Shown: one piece after another, positions 44,725-53,677 of the stretch
Numbering within the stretch: position 1 is the stretch's first letter
Layout of the letters: every line of letters starts with the position of its first letter
From: Postechiella marina
Lineage (GTDB): Bacteria > Bacteroidota > Bacteroidia > Flavobacteriales > Flavobacteriaceae
NCBI RefSeq assembly: GCF_039538365.1
Contig: NZ_BAABCA010000004.1
Coordinates: forward strand, 186,001 to 250,000
Reading direction: 5' to 3'
Length of the DNA: 64,000 nucleotides
Program-made: the position numbers and the translations under genes
The notes under the pieces: model-generated
The model's database searches: none
Told to the model about the DNA's origin: nothing
Seen by the model: only the letters and a program-made list of their open reading frames with translations

Positions 44725-44755
44725 CAAAAATAGGAAAATAAAACTGAGAAAGCAA
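44725..44755 (-). promoter_or_regulatory. Promoter of the FKBP gene
   Basis: Minus-strand TTG (44753-44755), 20-bp spacer, TATTTTTG (44725-44732), matching the -33/-7 pattern. Confidence 0.72.
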
Positions 44756-44961
44756 AGTGTTAATTACTACTATGCATAATACCATTTTTTTTGACTAAAA
44801 ACGCAGAACACACCACCAACATCCAACTTTAATTAATTGTAAACAAAAGGCTTACAAAATATAAGGCAACACATATAGTAACATTGATTTAACTCAAGTT
44901 TAAAGCAAAAACTACAATTCACTTTATTAAATGCAATAATTTCGCGATATAATTAAGCTAT

Positions 44962-45069
44962 ATGCTACTAATAACTACTCTTCTTTTAATATTGATAGTT
45001 TATATTTTTACTTCGCTTCTAGTAGCATTGCGTTTTAATCTAAAATTAAATTTAAAATATTATGGCTAA
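44962..45069 (+). CDS. Short single-helix membrane peptide
   Basis: A 35-residue gene: one long hydrophobic helix (LLITTLLLILIVYIFTSLLV) and a basic tail (FNLKLNLKYYG). It ends 8 bases inside the next gene (ATGGCTAA), which argues for translational coupling to the phosphoesterase. Such short genes can be leader or membrane-tethering peptides. Its codons and position are plausible, but conservation is not tested. Confidence 0.45.
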   Translation: MLLITTLLLILIVYIFTSLLVALRFNLKLNLKYYG

Positions 45070-45934
45070 ACGAGATGTCGATATTGTTGTAATATCCGAT
45101 GTTCATTTAGGAACATACGGATGTAGATCTAAAGAGTTGCTTAAATACATGAAATCTATAAATCCTAAAAAGGTTATTTTAAATGGCGACATTATAGATA
45201 TTTGGCAGTTTAGCAAACGGTATTGGCCAAAATCGCACATGAAGGTTATTAAACACATAATGAAATGGATTTCTAACGGTATAGAAGTACATTATATTAC
45301 AGGAAACCATGACGAAATGCTAAGAAAATTTGTTGGTTTCGAATTAGGTTCTTTTAGTATTATTAATAAATTACTTTTAGATTTAGACGATAAAAAAGCT
45401 TGGTTTTTTCATGGTGATGTTTTCGATGTAACCATGCAACACTCTAAATGGATTGCCAAATTAGGTGCAGTTGGTTACGACTCGCTTATTCTACTTAATA
45501 GTGCTATTAATTTTTTTACGGTAAAATTTGGAGGCTCACCCATCTCTATGTCTAAAAAAATAAAAAATAGTGTAAAATCTGCTGTTAAATTTATTAATAA
45601 TTTCGAAAAAATTGCTGCCGATATTGCCATAGAAAACCAATACGACTATGTAGTTTGCGGGCATATACACCAACCAGAAATGAGAGAAATAAAAAACAAT
45701 GATAGCTCTGTAATGTACTTAAATTCTGGAGATTGGATTGAAAATCTAACAAGTTTAGAGTACAATAACAAACAATGGCGTATTTACTCGTACGAAGAAG
45801 ACTCGGCTTTAAATAAAAAATTAGATAAAAACATTGAAGACGATTTTGAAGAGGAAGAATTACTAGAAAACAAAGCTATTTTTCTAAACCTAATGAAAGA
45901 GTTTCAGTTTGAAAATGCTATAAAGAAAAAGTAA
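45062..45934 (+). CDS. LpxH-like calcineurin-type phosphoesterase
   Basis: A 290-residue metallophosphoesterase. The metal ligands are visible: SDVHLG, GDIIDIW, GNHDE, a His in FFHGDVFD and GHIHQPE. It resembles UDP-2,3-diacylglucosamine diphosphatase (lipid A precursor) of the type found in many Gram-negative bacteria, though its C-terminus is longer (about 45 extra acidic residues) and it may act on another nucleotide-sugar lipid. It is followed by a glycosyltransferase gene, so a glycolipid or envelope role is likely. Membership is clear; the substrate is not. Confidence 0.85.
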   Translation: MAKRDVDIVVISDVHLGTYGCRSKELLKYMKSINPKKVILNGDIIDIWQFSKRYWPKSHMKVIKHIMKWISNGIEVHYITGNHDEMLRKFVGFELGSFSIINKLLLDLDDKKAWFFHGDVFDVTMQHSKWIAKLGAVGYDSLILLNSAINFFTVKFGGSPISMSKKIKNSVKSAVKFINNFEKIAADIAIENQYDYVVCGHIHQPEMREIKNNDSSVMYLNSGDWIENLTSLEYNNKQWRIYSYEEDSALNKKLDKNIEDDFEEEELLENKAIFLNLMKEFQFENAIKKK

Positions 45935-45956
45935 AACGACGACACAAAATTATTAC

Positions 45957-46949
45957 ATGAAAGTACTTTATGCTATTCAAGGCACTGGCAACGGTCATTT
46001 AAGTAGGGCTCGCGATATTATACCTTTACTAAATAAACAGAACATAGAATTAGATATTCTAGTTAGTGGCACACAAGCAGATATCGATATTCCGCATCCT
46101 ATAAAATATCAATTAAAAGGACTCAGTTTTATCTTCGGAAAAAAAGGAGGTGTAAACATGTGGAAAACATATATTAGAGCTAATACAAGACGCTTACAAA
46201 AAGAAATAAACAGCTTACCCATTGAAAAATACGATATTATAATTAACGATTTCGAACCCGTATCTGCATGGGCGTGTAAGTTGAAAAATAAAGCTTGTAT
46301 TAGTTTAAGTCATCAAGCAGCTGTTATGGTACCTAATGCCCCTAAACCAAAGAAAAAAGACCCCTTAGGAAAACTAATTCTAAAAAAATACGCACCTACA
46401 ACTAAGCAATATGGGTTTCATTTTAAAAGCTATCAAGACAATATTTTTACACCAGTAATAAGACAAGATATAAGAAATATAACTTGTACAACCGGAGATT
46501 ATTATACGGTATACCTGCCTTCTTATGGCGATGATAAAATATTAAAAACACTATCTAAAATAAAAAACACAAAATGGCAAGTGTTTTCTAAGCATAACAA
46601 AACAGCTATAAAAGAAAAAAATATTATAATAAACCCTATATCCAACGAAGCCTTTGTTACTAGCATGGCAAATAGCAAAGGGATTTTATGTGGTGCTGGA
46701 TTCGAAACTCCTGCCGAAGCTTTGTTTATGAAGAAAAAACTAATGGTTATACCAATGAAAGGTCAATACGAACAACAATGTAATGCAGCAGCTTTAAAAG
46801 ACATGGGTGTTCCGGTTATAAAATCTTTAAAAAAGAAGCATTTAAACAAGCTTAAAAACTGGGTTGAATCTGATAAAATTATAAACGTTGATTACCCAGA
46901 CCTAACCGAAAAAATTGTTAATCAATTACTTAAAGAGTCTATTGCTTAA
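45957..46949 (+). CDS. MurG/GT28-like glycosyltransferase
   Basis: A 330-residue enzyme. The start YAIQGTGNGHLSRARDIIPLL is the N-terminal loop of GT-B transferases of the MurG/MGDG-synthase kind, and the C-terminal domain has GILCGAGFETPAEALFMKKKLMVIPM, a nucleotide-sugar binding segment (GGxGTxxEal-like). There is no membrane segment, so it is probably cytoplasmic or peripheral to the inner membrane. With the LpxH-like gene 22 bp upstream it may modify a lipid-linked sugar. The acceptor is unknown. Confidence 0.82.
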   Translation: MKVLYAIQGTGNGHLSRARDIIPLLNKQNIELDILVSGTQADIDIPHPIKYQLKGLSFIFGKKGGVNMWKTYIRANTRRLQKEINSLPIEKYDIIINDFEPVSAWACKLKNKACISLSHQAAVMVPNAPKPKKKDPLGKLILKKYAPTTKQYGFHFKSYQDNIFTPVIRQDIRNITCTTGDYYTVYLPSYGDDKILKTLSKIKNTKWQVFSKHNKTAIKEKNIIINPISNEAFVTSMANSKGILCGAGFETPAEALFMKKKLMVIPMKGQYEQQCNAAALKDMGVPVIKSLKKKHLNKLKNWVESDKIINVDYPDLTEKIVNQLLKESIA

Positions 46950-46958
46950 TAAAATATT

Positions 46959-48311
46959 ATGCCTACAAATTTTAAATTAAAACCTCAAGATTTTGGAGAA
47001 AACTTTGTTTGGGGTGTATCTAATGCTGCATACCAAACCGAAGGTGCTTATAACGTAAACGGAAAAGGCCTCTCTATTTGGGACGATTTTACATCTCAAA
47101 AAGGAAAAATTCATAATAACGAACATGCAAATGTTGCTGTAGATTTTTTTAATAAGTATAAAGAAGACATTTTACTTATGAAATCTATGAATATTCCAAA
47201 TTTTAGATTTTCATTATCATGGTCTAGAATCATACCAGACGGTAATGGCGAAGTTAACCAACAAGGCATCGATTTTTATAATCGTGTTATTAACTTTTGC
47301 TTAGAATGCAATATTACTCCATGGGTAACTTTATACCATTGGGATTTACCCTTAGCACTAGAAAAACAAGGTGGTTGGACAAATAGAGCGATTTTAGGTT
47401 GGTTTGAAAAATATACAACACTTTGCGCTAACACTTTTGGAGATCGCGTAAAACATTGGATGGTTTTAAACGAACCCATGGTTTTTACTGGCGCTGGGTA
47501 TTTTCTAGGTGTACACGCACCAGGAAAAAAGGGTTTAAAAAACTTCTTACCTGCAATACACCACGCCACACTGTGCCAAGCTTTAGGAGGTAGAATATTA
47601 AAAAAGACAGTAAAAAATGGTATTATTGGTACCACATTTTCTTGCTCTCAAATAACACCTTATAAAAATACTCGAAAACACAACTTAGCTGCTAAAAAAG
47701 CTGATACTTTATTAAACAGGCTTTTTATAGAACCGCTTTTAGGCATGGACTATCCTACAGAGTCGCTACCCGTTTTAAAACGACTAAAAGCATATATAAA
47801 ACCGGGAGACGACAAATTATCTGAGTTTGAGTTTGATTTTATCGGAATTCAAAATTACACACGAGAAGTTGTAAAACACAGTTATTTTGTACCCTATATT
47901 CAAGCTAAAATAATAAAAGCCTCAAAACGACAAGTAGAAACCACCTTGATGGATTGGGAAGTTTACCCTCCAAGTATTTATAACATGATTAAACAGTTTA
48001 ATCAATATAAAAACATAAAAAAACTTATTATAACAGAAAATGGAGCAGCTTTTACCGATGTTGTGAAAAACGAAAACATAGAGGATACTAAAAGGTTAAA
48101 CTACTTTAAATCGCACCTAGAACAAGTACATAAAGCACAACAAGATGGTTTAAATATAGATGGTTATTTTGCTTGGACTTTTACAGATAATTTTGAATGG
48201 GCAGAAGGCTACAAAGCTCGTTTTGGCCTAGTTCATGTCAATTTTTCTAACCAAAAAAGAACAATAAAATCTTCTGGTAAATGGTTTAAATCTTTTCTAG
48301 AAAACTTATAA
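46959..48311 (+). CDS. GH1 beta-glycosidase
   Basis: A 450-residue family 1 glycosidase. The acid/base Glu172 is in MVLNEPMVFTG and the nucleophile Glu360 in IITENGAAFT. The start FVWGVSNAAYQTEGAY and the SWSRIIPDG segment are standard. No signal peptide is present, so it is cytoplasmic. Substrate may be a beta-glucoside or beta-galactoside. The gene is 9 bp after the transferase gene and seems to belong to that operon; it converges with the LacI-type regulator whose stop is 6 bp away, so it is next to the right-hand polysaccharide locus but probably not part of its transcript. Confidence 0.93.
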   Translation: MPTNFKLKPQDFGENFVWGVSNAAYQTEGAYNVNGKGLSIWDDFTSQKGKIHNNEHANVAVDFFNKYKEDILLMKSMNIPNFRFSLSWSRIIPDGNGEVNQQGIDFYNRVINFCLECNITPWVTLYHWDLPLALEKQGGWTNRAILGWFEKYTTLCANTFGDRVKHWMVLNEPMVFTGAGYFLGVHAPGKKGLKNFLPAIHHATLCQALGGRILKKTVKNGIIGTTFSCSQITPYKNTRKHNLAAKKADTLLNRLFIEPLLGMDYPTESLPVLKRLKAYIKPGDDKLSEFEFDFIGIQNYTREVVKHSYFVPYIQAKIIKASKRQVETTLMDWEVYPPSIYNMIKQFNQYKNIKKLIITENGAAFTDVVKNENIEDTKRLNYFKSHLEQVHKAQQDGLNIDGYFAWTFTDNFEWAEGYKARFGLVHVNFSNQKRTIKSSGKWFKSFLENL

Positions 48312-48317
48312 TTATAG

Positions 48318-49337
48318 TTAATCTAAAGCTTTATTAATTGAAGACTCTCTAATATTTAATTCACCGTTCATAACAACAGTTTCAATAGGTTCATTAGCAT
48401 TTTCGATACGCTTTAAAAGCAATTCTGCTGCTGCTTTAGCCATTTTAAACGTGGGTTGTTTTACACTACTTAACTGTGGCGTAACTAATTCTGCCATGCG
48501 GGTTTCGGTAAAACCTATAAAAGCAATATCGTCGGGCACACTATAACCGTTATCTCGTAATTTTTTCATGGCGCCCATAGCAACCATGTCGTTTACACAA
48601 AAAAAAGCATCTGGCAAATCATGATTATAAATTAAATCTTCAATAATCTCCATGCCCTCTTCGGCCAATAAACCTGCTTCTATTATTTTATAATTTTCTT
48701 TAACCACATTGTGCTTAAACATAGCTTTTTTAAACCCTTCTATACGCTCTTTAGAAACAGATAAATTTTTATATCCTGATAAATGATAAATCTTTTTATA
48801 CCCCTGCCTTATAAGATGCTCTGTAGCAAAAAAACTCCATTTTACATTATTAAAAATAACTTTTGAAGCAGCTACAGAATCGTCAATTCTATTTAAAAAG
48901 ACTATAGGGTAACCAGCATTATGCTGCTCTAAATAATACGACATATTATTGTTACCAACAGTTGGAGCTATAATTAATCCGTCGGTCATACTATGAATCA
49001 ATGTTTCGACATTTTTTAATTCAAGTTCTGGTTTTTCATCAGACTGCATAACTAAAACCTGATACCCTTTAGATATTAAAACATCTTGTAAGGCAATAAC
49101 AATTTCAGAGTAATATTCGTTAATAAACTCAGGAACCACAACACCTATATTTAATGATTTATTCTGACTTAACTTTTTAGCAATAGGGTTAGGATAATAT
49201 CCCATTTCCTTTGCTGTACTTAGTATTAATTCTTTAGTTTCTTTTTTAATATCGTACTTATTATTAAATGCCCTAGATACAGAAGACACCGAAACATTTA
49301 ATCGCTTTGCTACATCCTTAATAGTTACATGTTTCAT
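48318..49337 (-). CDS. LacI-family transcriptional regulator
   Basis: A 339-residue repressor-type protein. The N-terminal helix-turn-helix reads VTIKDVAKRLNVSVSSVSR, with the hinge PNPIAKKLSQNKS. The periplasmic-binding-like core has NIGVVVPEFINEYYSEIV, DGLIIAPTVGN, and ends with FIGFTETRMAELVTPQLSSV. It is divergent from the symporter and degradation genes and should respond to a sugar that the system makes. The core of the tandem operator upstream of the symporter recurs 18 bp before its own ATG (49355-49364), so it may control itself. Confidence 0.95.
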   Translation of the reverse strand: MKHVTIKDVAKRLNVSVSSVSRAFNNKYDIKKETKELILSTAKEMGYYPNPIAKKLSQNKSLNIGVVVPEFINEYYSEIVIALQDVLISKGYQVLVMQSDEKPELELKNVETLIHSMTDGLIIAPTVGNNNMSYYLEQHNAGYPIVFLNRIDDSVAASKVIFNNVKWSFFATEHLIRQGYKKIYHLSGYKNLSVSKERIEGFKKAMFKHNVVKENYKIIEAGLLAEEGMEIIEDLIYNHDLPDAFFCVNDMVAMGAMKKLRDNGYSVPDDIAFIGFTETRMAELVTPQLSSVKQPTFKMAKAAAELLLKRIENANEPIETVVMNGELNIRESSINKALD

Positions 49338-49354
49338 AATTGGTGATATTTGTA

Positions 49355-49364
49355 TTTCCGAAAA
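49355..49364 (-). promoter_or_regulatory. Candidate autoregulatory LacI half-operator
   Basis: On the minus strand the sequence is TTTTCGGAAA, identical to the core of the two operators at 49592-49640. It sits 18 bp upstream of the lacI-type ATG (49337). Confidence 0.45.
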
Positions 49365-49591
49365 CTTTAATAAATATATTCAAAATTTTAAACAAAAAGA
49401 TAGGTTACATGTTTTTTAAGCAAATAACACTTTATAAAAAACCATCTATTAAAAACAAAAAAATTATAGCAAACAAAACCTTAACCCACAAACCCTAAGT
49501 TGTTTAAAAATAAGACATAACAAGCTTTCTTAAATTATACACTTACAACAATAATGCATTTATTTAATGTAGACATCACTAGATTTTTAAT

Positions 49592-49640
49592 TTTTCGGAA
49601 ACGTTTTCGGTAAAAATATCGGTTTTCGGAAACGGTTTCG
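49592..49640. promoter_or_regulatory. Tandem LacI-type operators
   Basis: TTTTCGGAAACG occurs at 49592-49603 and again at 49623-49634, exactly 31 bp (three helical turns) apart. Each is followed by a partly complementary half, giving palindromes CGGAAACGTTTTCG (49596-49609, 12 of 14 match) and GAAAC-G-GTTTC (49629-49639), typical of LacI/GalR operators. They lie 77-125 bp before the symporter ATG. A possible promoter (TTTTG then TATCTTTA, 49665-49692) sits downstream, so the operator position is upstream of it; whether the effect is repression or activation is open. Confidence 0.68.
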
Positions 49641-49716
49641 CTCACAAAATCAACCTCTAGAGCTTTTGGTAATAATTCTAAGCTTATCTTTAAGTAATAA
49701 TTTAATTTATTTTAAA

Positions 49717-51363
49717 ATGAGTAACATAGATATTGCTGTTATTTTAATTTTCACCGCACTCGTTTTTGTATGCGGAATGAGTTTTTCTAAGGCAGGAAAA
49801 AACATGAAATCGTATTTTGCTGCTGGAGGCGCTTTACCATGGTGGATGAGTGGCTTGTCTTTATTTATGAGTTTTTTCTCTGCTGGAACCTTTGTTGTTT
49901 GGGGCTCTGTAGCCTATAGCAGCGGTTGGGTTGCAGTTACTATACAATGGACTATGTGTATTGCTGGCTTAATAATTGGTTTTATTATCGCTCCAAAATG
50001 GCAAAAAACTAAAGCCATAACAGCTGCAGAATTTATAAATGACCGCCTAGGAAAGTCTACCCAAAAAACATACACCTATTTATTTTTATTCATTTCTATA
50101 TTTACAACAGGAGCCTTTTTATATCCTGTAGCAAAAATTGTTGAAGTATCTACAGGTTTTCCTATTACCACAAGTATTATTATTTTAGGTATTTTAATAC
50201 TTGTATATACCGCTGTAGGTGGTTTATGGGCTGTTATTGTAACCGATGTACTTCAATTTATTGTGCTTACAGCTGCAGTGTTAATAGTGGTTCCGCTTTC
50301 TTTTGATAAAATTGGAGGTATTAATGAATTTGTTGCAAAAGCTCCCGAACGTTTTTTCGAATTTACGAATTCTGAATATTCTTGGGGGTTCATGATTGCC
50401 TTTGGATTATATAATTTATTTTTTATTGCTGGTAATTGGGCATATGTACAACGCTACACAAGTGTTGCTACACCTAAAGATGCTAAAAAAGTAGGCTGGT
50501 TATTTGGGGGCTTATACGCTATTAGTCCGCTTATTTGGATGATTCCTCCCATGATATACAAAGTATTAAATCCAGATTTGGGAGAGTTAGCAGACGAAGG
50601 TGCTTACCTTTTAATGTGTAAAGAAGTCTTACCAATAGGTATGCTTGGGCTTATGCTTGGAGGTATGATTTTTGCCACATCTAGTTCTGTAAATACCACT
50701 TTAAATATTTCTGCAGGTGTATTAGCAAACGATATTTATAAAAATTTAAGACCAGATTCTAGCGATAAAGAATTAGTTAGAGTAGGAAAAGGAGCTACAA
50801 TAGCACTTGGTGTTTTAACTATAATTATAGCATTATTAGTACCTCTTTTTGGTGGTATAGTAGAAGTTGTTATGAGTTTAGCTGCTTTAACAGGTGGCGC
50901 TATGTTTTTACCACCACTTTGGGCATTGTTCTCTAAAAACCAAACCGGAAAAAGTGTATTATCGGTTACTTTTATATCCTTAGCTATTAATGCATTTTTT
51001 AAATTTCTTTCTCCAGATTTAATCGGTATCAAATTAGACAGAGCCACAGAAATGGGAGTTGGCATGGGTATTCCAATTGTACTTCTTGTGCTCTCAGAAA
51101 TATATTTTAACTCTAAAAAACAAGAAAACAAACAATATCTAGATTACTTAAAAGTATTAGAAAAGAAACAACAAGAACCAGAAGAAGAGTCGTCTGCGAG
51201 TAATAAAAAAGGTACTAAAGTTATAGGTATTGGGGTAGCTTCAACAGGCTTACTTATTCTATTATTATCAATAATAGCAGAAACTGGCGCACTATTGGTT
51301 GGCGGTATGGGCATTGCTGTATTGATTTTAGGCCTTTTTGTTATAAAAAAATCTCTAGATTAA
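49717..51363 (+). CDS. Sodium/solute symporter (SSS family)
   Basis: A 548-residue inner-membrane transporter with about 13-14 hydrophobic helices. The SSS marks are visible in the second to fifth helices: GALPWWMSGLSLFMSFFSAG, WTMCIAGLIIGFIIAPKW, TAAEFINDRLGKSTQK. The loop GGLWAVIVTDVLQFIVLTAAV is the usual signature. It should import a monosaccharide or disaccharide with Na+. I start at ATG 49717; an upstream ATG at 49666 has no ribosome site and would add a hydrophobic tail. It opens the polysaccharide operon, and its promoter lies below the LacI-type operators. Confidence 0.93.
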   Translation: MSNIDIAVILIFTALVFVCGMSFSKAGKNMKSYFAAGGALPWWMSGLSLFMSFFSAGTFVVWGSVAYSSGWVAVTIQWTMCIAGLIIGFIIAPKWQKTKAITAAEFINDRLGKSTQKTYTYLFLFISIFTTGAFLYPVAKIVEVSTGFPITTSIIILGILILVYTAVGGLWAVIVTDVLQFIVLTAAVLIVVPLSFDKIGGINEFVAKAPERFFEFTNSEYSWGFMIAFGLYNLFFIAGNWAYVQRYTSVATPKDAKKVGWLFGGLYAISPLIWMIPPMIYKVLNPDLGELADEGAYLLMCKEVLPIGMLGLMLGGMIFATSSSVNTTLNISAGVLANDIYKNLRPDSSDKELVRVGKGATIALGVLTIIIALLVPLFGGIVEVVMSLAALTGGAMFLPPLWALFSKNQTGKSVLSVTFISLAINAFFKFLSPDLIGIKLDRATEMGVGMGIPIVLLVLSEIYFNSKKQENKQYLDYLKVLEKKQQEPEEESSASNKKGTKVIGIGVASTGLLILLLSIIAETGALLVGGMGIAVLILGLFVIKKSLD

Positions 51364-51396
51364 ACTCAAATCATAAAATTAAAAATAACTTTTTTC

Positions 51397-53676
51397 ATGT
51401 TAGTTAAAGCATTTGATAAAAACATAAGACAAAACAAAACTACAACAATTAACACCAATTTTGTAGTTATTGGTGGTGGCACAGCTGGTGTTTGCGCTGC
51501 TATTACTGCTGCTAGGCAAGGCACCAAAACGGTTTTAATTCAAGACAGACCTGTTTTAGGCGGTAATGCGTCATCTGAGGTTAGACTCTGGATTTTAGGT
51601 GCAACTTCACACATGGGAAATAACAACCGTTGGTCTCGTGAGGGTGGTGTTATGGACGAGATTTTGGTTGAAAACCTATATCGAAACAAAGAAGGAAACG
51701 CTGTTATATTTGATACCGTTTTATTAGAGAAGGTTTTAGAAGAAGAAAACATTACGTTACTTTTAAACACATCGGTTTACGATGTTAAAAAATCTAGCGA
51801 CACTAAAATAGAGTCTGTACAAGCATTTAATTCTCAAAACTCAACAGAATACGTTATAAAATCGCCTATATTTTGCGATGCTTCTGGAGACGGAATTGTA
51901 GCTTTTAAAGCGGGCGCTTCTTTTAGAATGGGAGCCGAAACTAAAGAAGAATTTGGAGAACAATTTGCTCCAGATAAATCTTATGGCGAATTATTAGGGC
52001 ATTCTATGTACTTCTATAGCAAAAACACCAATAAGCCTGTAAAATATGTAGCTCCAAAATATGCTCTAAAAGATATTACAGCTATCCCTAGATATAAAGC
52101 CATAGGAAAAGGTGATAAAGGTTGTCGTTTTTGGTGGTTTGAATATGGAGGAAGACACGATACCATTCACGAAACAGAAGAAATTAAATACGAACTTTGG
52201 AAAGTTATTTATGGTGTTTGGGATTATATAAAAAACTCTGGCGAGTTTGAAGATGTCGATAATATGACGCTTGAATGGGTTGGTACCGTTCCTGGAAAAC
52301 GTGAAAGTCGTCGTTTTGAAGGACTATACATGATGACCCAACAAGATATTATAGAGCAACGCCAATTTGACGATGCCATTGCTTTTGGAGGTTGGGCTAT
52401 AGATTTACACCCAGCCGATGGTGTTTACAGCGAACTTTCTGGTTGTACACAATGGCACTCGAAAGGCATTTACGATATTCCGTATCGCTCTTTTGTTAGT
52501 AAAGACATCGATAATTTATTTTTAGCTGGACGAATAATTAGCGCAACCCACGTGGCTTTTGGTTCTACAAGAGTTATGGCAACTACAGGTTTTTGTGCTC
52601 AGGCAGTTGGTATGGCTGCTTCTATTTGTGTAGATAAAAACTTAAAACCTGCAGATCTTTTAGAAAAAGGAGAAATTAAAAACCTGCAAAACGAACTCAA
52701 TAAATTAGGACAAAGCATTCCTAATGTACCCATAAATAAATCTAGCAATTTAATTAATGAAGCAACTATTAATGCGTCTTCAATTTTAAATCTTAATCAA
52801 ATTCCTTATAATGGCGATTGGTTTAGTCTCTCTATCTCGGCAGCACAAATGCTTCCGTTTAAAGCAAATCAAAATTATAAATTTAAAGTTTTAGTTAAAG
52901 CCGAAGAAACTACAACGTTGCAAGTAGATTTAAGAACATCTATAAAATCTAAAAATTATGCTCCAGAAGTTATTTTAGAAACGCAAAATTTCAATTTAGA
53001 AAAAGGAGAACAGTATATTGAAATTAGTTTTTCTAATCCTGTGCCTAACAATCAATATGGTTTTGTAACTTTTTTATCGAACAAACACGCTAGTTTAAAA
53101 ACAAGTAACAATCGTTACACAGGTGTATTATCGGTATTTAACGGTGTAAATAAAGCGGTTTCTAACAACGGTAAACAAACTCCACCAGATAATATTGGCG
53201 TAGATACTTTCGAGTTTTGGACACCGCACCGTAGACCAGATGGACAAAATATTGCCATGGATATTTCTCCTGCTATAGAAGCTTTTAATGCAGATAATAT
53301 TGGCAATGGTTTTGTTAGACCTTACGGAACTACAAATGCTTGGGTAGCTAATTTAAATGATAAAAATCCATCGTTAAAAATAGAATGGGATTCTGAAAAA
53401 GAATTGTCTGAAATAAAATTATTTCTAGATCCAGATTACGACCATCCTTTAGAGTCTACTTTAATGGGACATCCAGAAGAAGTTGCGCCTTTCTGTGTTA
53501 GGAATTACACCATTACAGATTTACAAGGCACAATTTTAGCTAAAAAGGAAGGAAATTATCAAACCATAAATACTTGGAAATTCGATTCAAAAATAAAAAC
53601 AAAAGGAATTATTATAGAAGCTGAGCACCCATCAGTAAATGTACCTGCTTCTATTTTTGAAATAATATGTAGTTAG
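51397..53676 (+). CDS. FAD-dependent oxidoreductase (FAD_oxidored type) with C-terminal beta-sandwich modules
   Basis: A 759-residue enzyme without signal peptide. Residues 1-430 form the FAD-binding and catalytic part: FVVIGGGTAGVCAAITAARQG (Rossmann glycine loop), LGGNASSEVRLW, and IDNLFLAGRIISATHVAFGS. Roughly residues 460-590 and 590-759 are two beta-rich modules resembling carbohydrate-binding sandwiches (NQNYKFKVLVKAEETTTLQVD; LSEIKLFLDPDYDHPLES). This family occurs in polysaccharide loci of marine bacteria; its reaction is not established. The position after the importer suggests oxidation of an imported sugar, which is inference. Gap to the GH2 gene is one base. Confidence 0.82.
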   Translation: MLVKAFDKNIRQNKTTTINTNFVVIGGGTAGVCAAITAARQGTKTVLIQDRPVLGGNASSEVRLWILGATSHMGNNNRWSREGGVMDEILVENLYRNKEGNAVIFDTVLLEKVLEEENITLLLNTSVYDVKKSSDTKIESVQAFNSQNSTEYVIKSPIFCDASGDGIVAFKAGASFRMGAETKEEFGEQFAPDKSYGELLGHSMYFYSKNTNKPVKYVAPKYALKDITAIPRYKAIGKGDKGCRFWWFEYGGRHDTIHETEEIKYELWKVIYGVWDYIKNSGEFEDVDNMTLEWVGTVPGKRESRRFEGLYMMTQQDIIEQRQFDDAIAFGGWAIDLHPADGVYSELSGCTQWHSKGIYDIPYRSFVSKDIDNLFLAGRIISATHVAFGSTRVMATTGFCAQAVGMAASICVDKNLKPADLLEKGEIKNLQNELNKLGQSIPNVPINKSSNLINEATINASSILNLNQIPYNGDWFSLSISAAQMLPFKANQNYKFKVLVKAEETTTLQVDLRTSIKSKNYAPEVILETQNFNLEKGEQYIEISFSNPVPNNQYGFVTFLSNKHASLKTSNNRYTGVLSVFNGVNKAVSNNGKQTPPDNIGVDTFEFWTPHRRPDGQNIAMDISPAIEAFNADNIGNGFVRPYGTTNAWVANLNDKNPSLKIEWDSEKELSEIKLFLDPDYDHPLESTLMGHPEEVAPFCVRNYTITDLQGTILAKKEGNYQTINTWKFDSKIKTKGIIIEAEHPSVNVPASIFEIICS

Positions 53677-53677
53677 T

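Noticed and set aside
46959..48311. GH1 gene as part of the right-hand polysaccharide operon
   Set aside because: It lies on the other side of the convergent LacI-type gene and follows the transferase gene by 9 bp, so it belongs to the upstream operon. A functional link remains possible.
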